A DNA stretch of 46,432 bases from Desulfosporosinus sp. (GTDB taxonomy: Bacteria > Bacillota > Desulfitobacteriia > Desulfitobacteriales > Desulfitobacteriaceae): NCBI GenBank assembly GCA_003513495.1, contig DOPM01000048.1, forward strand, positions 1 through 46,432. The letters run 5' to 3'. The notes under the pieces are model-generated. The model was given only the letters and a program-made list of their open reading frames with translations, had not been told where the DNA came from and ran no database searches. The position numbers and the translations under genes were made by a program. Below, in pieces: positions 34,201-42,171 of this stretch (its first letter is position 1; the number at the start of each line of letters is the position of its first letter).

Positions 34201-34226
34201 ATGGGGGGCTGATAGTACCAAAAAAA

Positions 34227-34258
34227 GCCGCCAGATATCTTTAAGATATCTTGACGGC
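34227..34258 (-). terminator. Intrinsic terminator after the LtaS-type gene
   Basis: On the minus strand GCCG..AAGATATCT pairs with AGATATCTT..CGGC (two internal mismatches), followed by a run of seven or more T at 34219-34226. It separates the sulfatase transcript from hutP. Confidence 0.85.
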
Positions 34259-34437
34259 TCCATTGCCCAATACTTAACATTAAGTATATACCATATAGTA
34301 CTTGACATTTCGCCCATTGTCACCACTCAAAAAAGCACATATTTGTGTAATACTATTAAATATATCCCATTTAAGTTACTGTATTAGACTATTACGCCGT
34401 ATTACTTAATAATTGGCCTTCAGCTTTGCAGAACCAG

Positions 34438-36333
34438 TCACTTCAAAAATTCGAAATAGTTGCTCCGAATAATTTTATCGGCGATCTCCACCCCAAGCAG
34501 GGCACCTGCCCGCTCTTTCTCAGAGGGAGAACTTCCCACTAGCTGCCCATTTGCTAAAACCGCAAAATCCCTTTTAGTATTCAGGAGATTTCTGCCCATT
34601 GCCGTACCCTGATACTCTTGAGGATCTACCCCCATGAGATAGGCTAAGGTTGGCAATATATCAATCTGCCCACCAGTGGTCTTAATTTCCTCGCCTCTCA
34701 TCTCCTTTGAATAAATAATTAGGGGTATTTGGTTATACCCTTCAAGCCACCAACGTTCCGGGTTCTTCAGCTGCCTTATCTCGTCATCGTAAAACTTGTG
34801 CACCCCAGTGTGATCGCCGGACAGAGCAATAACTGTATTGTTTAATAATCCGTCCTTGTCCAATTTATCGATAAACGCCCCAATTTGTTGATCCGTGTAA
34901 TGAATGCTCTGAAAATATCCGCCCAACTTAGAATCATTTAGAACAAGGTCTAACTTCAAACCCCAATATTGGGCTGGCAAATTAAACGGGGCATGACTGG
35001 TAAGTGTGACAAGGAACGTATAAAAGGGCTGTTTTTCCTCCTCGATCAGCGACCCTACCTGCCTAAGATAACTCCCGTCACTAAGGCCCAAGCCAATCCG
35101 TTCGTCCATTTGAAAATAACTTTCATCAATGGTCCTTTGAAATCCGATTGCAGTAAGAGCCTGACGCCAGTTCCAATACCCTCCCTTGTCAGGATGGATA
35201 GCCAACGTTTGATAACCATGCCCTTCCAGAATTTTGGGTAGTGAATTATAGGTATTACCAGGGAACCGGAAGAATGTAGACCCCTGACGCACCGGATACA
35301 CAGAAGTGTTGGTCATTAAGTCAGCATCCGAACTCGTACCATTCCACACTTGTTCGTAGAAATTGGAAAAATACAAGCTATTGTTTAACAGTCTATTCAA
35401 GTTCGGCGTAATCTCCTGGTCATTAACACGCTTCCCGATCACAAAATTCTCAAGAGATTCTACTTGTAAAACTATAAGATTTTTTCCCTGAAACTTGCCT
35501 GAATAGCTATTTGGTGGAAGTTTCTCTTGATTATCTAGAAACCACGCTTCGACTCGCTGTCTATCCTCCCCACTTAAAAAAAGCGGTTCACTGTCTTCCC
35601 AGTAATTATAAGCATCAAAGAGATGATAACCAGCGGGCGAGAGGTTTGACATGGTCTGGTTCGGTGACCAAGAACGTTTAAACAAGTAATATCCAGTATC
35701 TTTACCTAATACGTCCACCACAAGATGATTAATAAGGAGATAACTTGATGAAGAAAGAACCAACATTAAGAAAATCGGGAAACTGCGTACCACGGATTTA
35801 AACCTTGGTGCTGCTTTATATCCAACCAGCATGAGCAAGATAATATCAATCCCAAACACTAGATCAATCGGCCGCAACATGGAAACAATGCTCGCAAAAA
35901 GATTGTCCAAATTCGAAGACTGGGATAATGCAAAAACTGAAAAGAAATTCCCAAATGCTCTAAAATTCATTAAGTCCACAATTATTATAAATGACAGAAG
36001 CAAATTAAAGATCACCAGCGCCCAGTAATGAAGCTGCCCTCTTAACAGAAAAGTAACGCTAAGAAAGGCCACTTCAAAGCATATATAGACCAAAGGAAAT
36101 GGCGGATTGGTAACCAGTTCAAATGCTTTAATTAAGTTGAAGTGCACCCCGTCATTGTTTACTAAACCTAAAAAGAAGAAGGATTTGAGCATTATGACGA
36201 ACCAAGTGTAGTGAAACAGCTTTTCATGATGTCGTAAGCGGTGCAGACTTGCTTGCAATGAGTGTAACGAAATTGTAGGGTAACCCTCTTGAGTTCTGAT
36301 AGTCGTTTGTTCTACTTGCTGCAATAAACTCAT
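34438..36333 (-). CDS. LTA synthase family membrane sulfatase
   Basis: A 631-residue protein with five N-terminal transmembrane helices (about 40-225) and a large extracellular sulfatase/alkaline-phosphatase-fold domain. The catalytic region is VLQVESLENFV (metal-binding Glu) and NGTSSDADLMTN (nucleophile Thr). HPDKGGYWNWRQAL and ALSGDHTGVHKF provide further metal-site residues. Family members polymerise glycerol-phosphate (LtaS), prime lipoteichoic acid or add phosphoethanolamine/phosphoglycerol to envelope glycans. The exact substrate cannot be assigned. It lies 41 bases from murJ, an envelope gene, and ends before a strong terminator. Confidence 0.88.
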   Translation of the reverse strand: MSLLQQVEQTTIRTQEGYPTISLHSLQASLHRLRHHEKLFHYTWFVIMLKSFFFLGLVNNDGVHFNLIKAFELVTNPPFPLVYICFEVAFLSVTFLLRGQLHYWALVIFNLLLSFIIIVDLMNFRAFGNFFSVFALSQSSNLDNLFASIVSMLRPIDLVFGIDIILLMLVGYKAAPRFKSVVRSFPIFLMLVLSSSSYLLINHLVVDVLGKDTGYYLFKRSWSPNQTMSNLSPAGYHLFDAYNYWEDSEPLFLSGEDRQRVEAWFLDNQEKLPPNSYSGKFQGKNLIVLQVESLENFVIGKRVNDQEITPNLNRLLNNSLYFSNFYEQVWNGTSSDADLMTNTSVYPVRQGSTFFRFPGNTYNSLPKILEGHGYQTLAIHPDKGGYWNWRQALTAIGFQRTIDESYFQMDERIGLGLSDGSYLRQVGSLIEEEKQPFYTFLVTLTSHAPFNLPAQYWGLKLDLVLNDSKLGGYFQSIHYTDQQIGAFIDKLDKDGLLNNTVIALSGDHTGVHKFYDDEIRQLKNPERWWLEGYNQIPLIIYSKEMRGEEIKTTGGQIDILPTLAYLMGVDPQEYQGTAMGRNLLNTKRDFAVLANGQLVGSSPSEKERAGALLGVEIADKIIRSNYFEFLK

Positions 36334-36374
36334 TCCTTCACTACAATTTGAGGATATCGACTTTCTTTGATTTC

Positions 36375-37943
36375 CTAGTGAGCTCCAATCTTTCGTCTCA
36401 CCAACCCCATCACTTGCTCAAACTCTTTCATCTTCAAGAGCTTCGCCATCCCAGCAAAGACCAGAGCGCCAATGCCTGTTCCGGTAATCAGCACGATTAC
36501 CGAAGCGATGGTACTGATCCCAATCAATGGAATCAGCCACTCACTCCACACCCAGATTACCACCGCCATAAGCAGCGACGCCACTAAGGATTTTAAGCTT
36601 GTCAAAAACATAGCCCAGCCGTCCATTTGCCCTATCTTCTTGCGCAGAAGGTAGAATAAAAGAAGCATATTCACAAACGCTGCAATCGTTGTAGCAAAAG
36701 CTAACCCCCCATGAGCTAGTGGACCAATCAATAAATACATGGCTAAAATATTAACAGCCATAGCAATAATTCCTAAAATAACAGGTGTCCAAGTATCTTG
36801 AAGGGCATAAAAAGCCCGGGGCAAAATCTGAATCACCGCTTGCGAAGATATCCCAAGCGAAAAATAAAATAAAGGAATCGCCATTATCAATGTATCCTTC
36901 GCCGTGAACTGACCATGCTCAAACAAAACCCGAATCAAGGGAAAACGCAAGACGATCATGCCAATCGAAATGGGTAGAGTGATAAAAATAACCATACGAA
37001 TGGCATTGGATAACGTCTGCCGAAAATCATCCCACCGTTTCAGGGCAGCTTGTTCAGTCAACGTTGGAAAGGTCGCCACCGCAATCGCTAAAGCGAAGAT
37101 CCCCACTGGTAACTGGAAAAGGCGATAAGAATACCAGACAGCAGTAATGCTCCCCGGGAACATCATCGACCCAAAATTATTATTGACCACCACCTGAATT
37201 TGGTTCAGAGAATAACTGAGAATAATAGGCACAGCCAAAGCCCCTATCAAGCGAACACCTGGATGCCGCCAGTCAATGATCGGATAATAACGTATCCCCA
37301 CTTTCCGCAAAGCAGGGATTTGAACCGCAAAATTAGCAATCGCTCCAAAAACAACCCCAAAAGCAAACCCAGAGATACTTTCAGGCTTCGCCGGATCCGC
37401 CAGAATCGTCCCAAAAAAAATAACACTCGCATTGTAAAGCACTGTCCCCACTGCAGAGGGCCAAAAAATCTTATACGAATTTAAAATCCCCATCGTCAAC
37501 CCGCTTAAGGCCATAAATAAAGGCTGAAGCAAGAGAATTCGAGTTAAGTGGGTAGCAAGGACCATGTTTTCAGGTGCAAACCCAGGAACCACTAGACGAA
37601 TAAACTGAGGAGTTAAAAAAAGCCCCATTAAAACGAGCACCCCAAGGGTAAGCAGAATTAAATTCACAACAGAGCTAGCTACCCGCCAACCCTCATCCTC
37701 ATCGCCCTTGGCTATATATTCAGAAAAGACAGGAATAAAGGCGGCACTTAAAACTCCGCCCACTAACAACCAATATAATAAATCCGGAAGAACAAATGCC
37801 GTATTATAAGCATCCGTAACCCCACTCTGACCATAAAAACCCGCCATCAATGTTTCGCGTAAAAAACCTAAAATCCGCGAGATCAATTGAGCAGCCATTA
37901 AAAACCCAGCTGCTTTCATAAGTGTTCGGTTGGTTGATGACAT
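36375..37943 (-). CDS. murJ: Lipid II flippase MurJ (MVF family)
   Basis: A 522-residue polytopic protein with about 14 helices. It opens with the MurJ signature RILGFLRETLMAGFYG and continues TDAYNTAFVLPDLLYWLLVGG. Later segments SMMFPGSITAVWYSYRLFQLPVGIFALAIA and RAFYALQDTWTPV are typical. MurJ moves lipid II across the cytoplasmic membrane for peptidoglycan synthesis. It is followed by the LtaS-type sulfatase in the same direction. The upstream 37944-38326 spacer is filled by repeat copy D. Confidence 0.94.
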   Translation of the reverse strand: MSSTNRTLMKAAGFLMAAQLISRILGFLRETLMAGFYGQSGVTDAYNTAFVLPDLLYWLLVGGVLSAAFIPVFSEYIAKGDEDEGWRVASSVVNLILLTLGVLVLMGLFLTPQFIRLVVPGFAPENMVLATHLTRILLLQPLFMALSGLTMGILNSYKIFWPSAVGTVLYNASVIFFGTILADPAKPESISGFAFGVVFGAIANFAVQIPALRKVGIRYYPIIDWRHPGVRLIGALAVPIILSYSLNQIQVVVNNNFGSMMFPGSITAVWYSYRLFQLPVGIFALAIAVATFPTLTEQAALKRWDDFRQTLSNAIRMVIFITLPISIGMIVLRFPLIRVLFEHGQFTAKDTLIMAIPLFYFSLGISSQAVIQILPRAFYALQDTWTPVILGIIAMAVNILAMYLLIGPLAHGGLAFATTIAAFVNMLLLFYLLRKKIGQMDGWAMFLTSLKSLVASLLMAVVIWVWSEWLIPLIGISTIASVIVLITGTGIGALVFAGMAKLLKMKEFEQVMGLVRRKIGAH

Positions 37944-38041
37944 ATAAAACTAACCTCTTCCCCTATCGCTCTCTGCCATCCGAATTATAGCACTTTTCCC
38001 CAGGCGAAAAAAGAGCAACCCTCCCTAAACTTACATGCACC

Positions 38042-38341
38042 TTTGCGTCAAAGACGCAAACAGCCCCAAAACGAAGTCTAACCCCCGTCCACTCCCCGTC
38101 GACCCCAAAGCCAGAGGAAGTTTCTTAGCTTAGAGAGCATGTGAGAGGAATCGCGTCAATGAGCGCAGACGACGAGGCGTGAAGAAACGCAACGGGACTT
38201 GTCCATGGATGGACTGATGTCGCGGTGCCAAGGATGGCAAGGAGCGACACACATGCAGTAAAGCCCAGAGGTTTTGCGTTTTAGCCTCGGCGGCAAGTGA
38301 ATAGCGATGGAACGAGTGCGAACGGGCTAAGAAACTTCCTC
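38042..38341 (+). repeat. Structured intergenic repeat, copy D (TIR class)
   Basis: A small hairpin TTTGCGTC/GACGCAAA (38042-38060) is followed by a CCCCGTCGACCCC anchor shared with copies B and E. Then comes an element with perfect 16-bp terminal inverted repeats, GAGGAAGTTTCTTAGC (38114-38129) and its complement (38326-38341). The core is the same as in copy C: GTCC-ATGGAT-GGAC (38201-38214), and TGCC-AAGGAT-GGCA (38226-38239) within GTCGC/GCGAC. A further long stem pairs GAGGC..AAACGCAA with TTGCGTTT..GCCTC. The right TIR encodes the last codons of spoIIP. Confidence 0.9.
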
Positions 38342-39415
38342 CCCTAACCACTCTGCCAAAATCTCCGCTACAGCCTCCGCCGCCCCATTAGCTTCATCTA
38401 AGGTATTATACTGACTCCCAAATTCCAGCAACAAGCCGCCCTCAGAAAGGTGTTGATTATACCGTGCATCCGCTGCATAGCTAATATTTGGTGCAAAAAG
38501 TCCAGGATAACTTTTTTCAGCGATAGCCATCAGTTCCTTAGCCAACGCTTCGTTCTTCTCCCAGTGGGGATTCTTCTTCCCAATAACAACCAAAACCTTA
38601 CTGACTTTCCGGTCTTTAACCGAAACAGTTGCCTTCGGGAATCCGGGGGGAAGACCATCCCGATGAACATCAATTAAAATTTTTAACGAAGGATAATCCT
38701 TAGTCAATTGGGTTGCCGTCTTTAAAGATTCACTATAGGCTTTCATGAAATCCACCGCATCATGGATTGTCCGATCGTGAACTGCACCCACTCCATTTTG
38801 CTCAAGGGCTTTTTTCAAAGTTGCTCCAACCGAAACAATATCTCCGTTTTCTCCCTGTACCCGATCAGGACCGCCATTTCCCGCATAACTTTCACTATTA
38901 TGAGTATTATAAATCCCTACGACCACTTCCTTGGCACCAGGCACGGGAGGAGTCAGATTGGGAACCCTATTTTGATCAGGTATTTGAGGTTCAATCGGTT
39001 CAAGAATTGGGCCTTCAAACTCAGGATCATCGGGATTATATGCCCAACCTAACCAAACCGGACCTTGTGGAGGAGGAGAATAATAACCAAGAAAAAATGT
39101 ACGCGGATCTGAAATATTAACACCTGTCAATAAAAACATGCTCACTGCTGCACCTTGATGCCTTGCTAAGTCCAAACGAGCCCGTTCCGGTTGAGAATAG
39201 CCCGGAGCCCCTTCTAAGAGAATTGCTTCGAAGGGAAATGCTTGCTGAGTTAAAAAATGAATGAATTGGTGAGAACTCCCGCTGCGAAGAGCATAAGCTA
39301 ATCCTAAAATAAGTATAAAGCTTACGATCCCGAGCAAAAACCCCCGCATCCATTCTCTGAATGTCCAAATCCTAAAATTATTTTTTCTTCTATGATAAAA
39401 ATCTTCCCGTAGCAA
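38327..39415 (-). CDS. spoIIP: Stage II sporulation protein P (SpoIIP)
   Basis: A 362-residue membrane-anchored peptidoglycan amidase/endopeptidase of the engulfment DMP complex. There is one N-terminal helix at about 28-46, then an extracytoplasmic linker and the amidase_3-like domain. GIYNTHNSESY, ILIDVHRDG and LLLEFGSQYNTLDEA carry the zinc-binding His/Glu residues. The start is TTG and uncertain; a hairpin (39417-39463) lies over the ribosome-site region. The final codons (GEEVS and stop) are supplied by the inverted-repeat end of copy D. Its frequent neighbour gpr is absent here. Confidence 0.92.
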   Translation of the reverse strand: MLREDFYHRRKNNFRIWTFREWMRGFLLGIVSFILILGLAYALRSGSSHQFIHFLTQQAFPFEAILLEGAPGYSQPERARLDLARHQGAAVSMFLLTGVNISDPRTFFLGYYSPPPQGPVWLGWAYNPDDPEFEGPILEPIEPQIPDQNRVPNLTPPVPGAKEVVVGIYNTHNSESYAGNGGPDRVQGENGDIVSVGATLKKALEQNGVGAVHDRTIHDAVDFMKAYSESLKTATQLTKDYPSLKILIDVHRDGLPPGFPKATVSVKDRKVSKVLVVIGKKNPHWEKNEALAKELMAIAEKSYPGLFAPNISYAADARYNQHLSEGGLLLEFGSQYNTLDEANGAAEAVAEILAEWLGEEVS

Positions 39416-39515
39416 AGGACTTGTCCCCCCTTCCTCTTATGAAGAAGTATGAAGAACAAGTCCACAGTAGAACTCAGTAAACACTTTTTTGAATATATTT
39501 TAGTCTATACTATGT

Positions 39516-39845
39516 TTATCGTAGCGTTGTTGGAACAAAGCTATCAATAATCCCAATAACTAGGGAAGCTAGTAAAGCACCAATAATGGAGACGGAAATG
39601 GAGCCTGGTACAAGGAACTGGCTGAAGTAAATAACAACGGCTGCTGTTAGAAAACCAACCGTACCTCGTCCCATACGTGTAATCTTATCTCCGAACAACC
39701 TTTCAATCACATAACCCATTATGGCAATTACTGCAGCTGCAACTAAAGCTCCCGTAAAACCAGCGACACGAAGTCCCGGAACGATCCAACTTACTAAAAG
39801 CAACACCAGAGCTGATACAATAAAGCGAACGATCATTCCTACCAT
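39516..39845 (-). CDS. Phage-holin-like small membrane protein (phage_holin_4_2/YvlD type)
   Basis: A 109-residue hydrophobic protein with about four helices (MVGMIVRFIVSALVLLLVSW; GFTGALVAAAVIAIMGYVIE; GTVGFLTAAVVIYFS; ISIIGALLASLVIGIIDSFV-like order). It resembles the YvlD/phage holin family 4 proteins common in Firmicutes. Function is unknown; these are chromosomal genes, not evidence of a prophage. The ATG at MVGMIVRF is used since TTGGAGGG lies seven bases upstream. In related genomes this family often sits near spoIIP, gpr and rpsT, as here. Confidence 0.8.
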   Translation of the reverse strand: MVGMIVRFIVSALVLLLVSWIVPGLRVAGFTGALVAAAVIAIMGYVIERLFGDKITRMGRGTVGFLTAAVVIYFSQFLVPGSISVSIIGALLASLVIGIIDSFVPTTLR

Positions 39846-40001
39846 TGCAAGACCCTCCAATCATTATTTTTGCTACACTAACGTGTTTAATCTGATACAA
39901 GGTTTAGTTTAAACAAAATGATCCATATTTATTTACATTGCATTAATTTCCTGATTTTCTAGGACTGCATTTAACAATAACAACAAATTTAACTATTTTC
40001 C

Positions 40002-40030
40002 TTGATAATTCCGAGCCCTGATGTTAAAAT
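40002..40030 (+). promoter_or_regulatory. Sigma-A promoter of rpsT
   Basis: TTGATA (40002-40007), 17-base spacer, TAAAAT (40025-40030), about 50 bases upstream of the rpsT start. Confidence 0.8.
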
Positions 40031-40081
40031 ATAGTTTGTGCAACAATTAGAGAGAATATCTACCAAAGGGGGTGACTATTA

Positions 40082-40354
40082 GTGCCAAACATTAAATCCG
40101 CCATTAAAAGAGTTGAGTTGGGAAAAGCTCGCACGATTAAAAATGCTGCTGCAAAATCTGCTCTACGGACAACCCTTCGCCGTTTTGAAGAAGCAATCAG
40201 CACGGATTCCGAGACTGCAGCACTCGCTTTGAAAAGGGCTGCTCGTGCTTTGGATAAAGCCTCCTCCAAGGGTTTAATTCATAAAAACTTAGCTGCTCGC
40301 AAGAAGTCCCGTCTTACGAAACGCTTCAGCAAGCATTTTGCTCAAGTTAGCTAA
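40082..40354 (+). CDS. rpsT: 30S ribosomal protein S20
   Basis: A 90-residue basic protein typical of S20: PNIKSAIKRVELGKARTIKN at the N-terminus and KGLIHKNLAARKKSRLTKR near the C-terminus. It binds 16S rRNA early in 30S assembly. The start is GTG with GGGGGTGA seven to eight bases upstream. It is divergent from the holin-like gene and convergent with holA, the usual rpsT neighbour. It has its own promoter and terminator, so it is a single-gene unit. Confidence 0.97.
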   Translation: MPNIKSAIKRVELGKARTIKNAAAKSALRTTLRRFEEAISTDSETAALALKRAARALDKASSKGLIHKNLAARKKSRLTKRFSKHFAQVS

Positions 40355-40372
40355 ACAAGACATAGCAAAAAA

Positions 40373-40396
40373 GAAAGCGACGAAATCGTCGCTTTC
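40373..40396. terminator. Bidirectional terminator after rpsT
   Basis: GAAAGCGACG-AAAT-CGTCGCTTTC: a perfect 10-bp stem flanked by six As on the left and six Ts on the right, so it can end transcription from both rpsT and the opposing holA side. Confidence 0.93.
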
Positions 40397-40482
40397 TTTT
40401 TTGCTATGCACAATATTAAAATAACAACCTCTCACCATATCTTAATAACCCCTAAATAGAACCTCATAATCAGCCCAGCGCT

Positions 40483-40987
40483 TTTGCGTCAAGACGCAAA
40501 CAGCCCCATTCCCCTGTCGACCCCCTAGCCCGAGGAAGTTTCTTAGCTTAGAGTACGATTAGTGGAATTGCGTCAATGAGCGCAGTCGATCAGGCGTGAA
40601 GAACCGCAACTGGACTTGTCCATGACTCGAACAGGACGTTCGAGGTTAGAGCGCCGCCATGGATGCAAGGCGCCGTGATGGACTGATGTCGCGGTGCCAA
40701 GGATGGCAAGGAGCGACTCACATGCGACGGCACAGGACGTGCCTAGTGTCGAATGCGCCAAGGACGGCATGGCATTCGACCAGAAAGCCCAGAAGTTTTG
40801 CGGTTTAGCCTGAGCGACAAGCGAATAGCAATGGATCACGATACTCTCCGGTACGATAGTCTCCGGTGGAGAGTATCGCCGAAGCCGCGATCCCAAAAGG
40901 AAAACCATACGGCGGAGGATAGACTATCGCCGAAGGCGCAGACATAAGACGAACACTTATCGCCGTAGGATGCTAAGAAACTTCCTC
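40483..40987 (+). repeat. Structured intergenic repeat, copy E (largest; six GGA-type hairpins)
   Basis: Terminal inverted repeats GAGGAAGTTTCTTAGC at 40532-40547 and the complement at 40972-40987 are identical to those of copy D. Inside are GGA-loop hairpins: CTCGAAC-AGGAC-GTTCGAG (40626-40644), a GCGCC/GGCGC stem enclosing ATGGAT (about 40651-40673), TGCC-AAGGAT-GGCA (40695-40708), GGCAC-AGGAC-GTGCC (40729-40743), and a long GTCGAATG/CATTCGAC stem enclosing GCC-AAGGAC-GGC (40748-40780). GTCCAT/ATGGAC (40618-40623/40678-40683) brackets the first two. A further module (40839-40929) carries interlocked inverted repeats. No gene lies in 40355-40972. Confidence 0.9.
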
Positions 40988-41989
40988 CCCACAAAACCTC
41001 ACAATCATCATTTCCAACAAAAACCCCGGATCCCCGCCTCCAGTTTTCATAGCCAGGTCTGTATTTAGGCACTCGGCTAACCCCTTGGACAATTGTTTGG
41101 TCGACAATCTTGAGGATTGCTGCCAAACTTTTTGGGCTTCATAGGGTCTGATCCCTAAGGCTGAAGGAACATCCGCCACATTTCCCCCCCGCTTGCGCAG
41201 GGCATCACATCCAAGCAGCAATCGGACTTGACGCACCATTAAGGTCAAAACTTTTAGGGGATGCTCCTCGCGTAAAACCTCATGTAATTTCTTAATAGCC
41301 TTGGTGGCAGATCGTATAGCTACCGCATCCAAAAGATCAAAGATGCTCGCCTCGATGGTTTGAATCGTGATAGTTTCAACATCTTCCATGGTTATCTTTG
41401 TTCGATCCCCTACAAAAATCACAAGCTTATCTAACTCTTGGCTTAAAACACCGGTCTGATGACCTGCCCATTCAATAAACTGAGATGTCGTTCGAGCCTC
41501 CATTGACTTTCCTCGAGCTTTTAACTCTAGCTGTACCCAAGCAAGCCAGTCTTGGGGACGTTTAGGAGCAGAGAATTCCAAGATCTCTCCTGCCTCTGCC
41601 CGATCAATAGCCTTATAAAACTTCCTTCCTCTGTGAACATTTTCCGCGATAAACAGAAGACATGTAGAAGGATTAGGGTTTGCAATATATTCTATAAACG
41701 GCTCTAAGTCTGCCGTTTGTCCGTCCTGAAAATAGGTCACCTCGTCAACTACCACTAGTCGATTAGCAAAGAAGGACATTGTATTAGCCCGCTCTACAAT
41801 TTCAGCCGGTGACAATTCTTTGGGATCTAGCACTTCAATCCCACTTCCAGAAGGGTCCGTCATGAAATAGAACGACTTAAGGACTTGCAGTCCTTCCTGT
41901 ATCAAAAAGCGATCTTCTCCATGCCAAAGGTAAACGGATGCAATCTTCCCCTTTTTTACACTTTCCTTAATTCGTTCAATCTCACGCAT
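40973..41989 (-). CDS. holA: DNA polymerase III delta subunit
   Basis: A 338-residue HolA, the delta subunit of the clamp loader that opens the beta sliding clamp. N-terminal SVYLWHGEDRFLIQEGL is typical; the middle has the RLVVVDEVTYFQ Walker-B-like region and the C-terminal part has VLTLMVRQVRLLLGCDALR. It lies downstream of comEC, convergent with rpsT, a conserved Firmicutes order. The last residues GEEVS and the stop codon are encoded by the inverted-repeat end of copy E, so the native C-terminus may have been altered. Confidence 0.94.
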   Translation of the reverse strand: MREIERIKESVKKGKIASVYLWHGEDRFLIQEGLQVLKSFYFMTDPSGSGIEVLDPKELSPAEIVERANTMSFFANRLVVVDEVTYFQDGQTADLEPFIEYIANPNPSTCLLFIAENVHRGRKFYKAIDRAEAGEILEFSAPKRPQDWLAWVQLELKARGKSMEARTTSQFIEWAGHQTGVLSQELDKLVIFVGDRTKITMEDVETITIQTIEASIFDLLDAVAIRSATKAIKKLHEVLREEHPLKVLTLMVRQVRLLLGCDALRKRGGNVADVPSALGIRPYEAQKVWQQSSRLSTKQLSKGLAECLNTDLAMKTGGGDPGFLLEMMIVRFCGEEVS

Positions 41990-42057
41990 CTTTTTATCAC
42001 CTCTCTCTTTCTAAGTTTAATAGACACGGACAAAAAAAGCCAGCAAATAAAAAAAGC

Positions 42058-42075
42058 CCTCCACGGTAGTGGAGG
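42058..42075 (-). terminator. Intrinsic terminator after comEC
   Basis: On the minus strand CCTCCAC-TACC-GTGGAGG followed by GGC and a T run (42049-42055). It lies about 97 bases beyond the comEC stop and before holA. Confidence 0.9.
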
Positions 42076-42171
42076 AGCAAAAGAAAGAGGAGGAGAAAAG
42101 AGATGTTCCTTGTTATTGTTACCCAGTATTTCCTTTTTATACATGCAATTCTAAACTAGAATAAATAATTA

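Noticed and set aside
34029..34220. Possible sigma-54 (-24/-12) promoter ahead of hutP and nif
   Set aside because: No TGGC-N8-TTGC type pair was found; sigma-A-like boxes there are weak, so no promoter is claimed.
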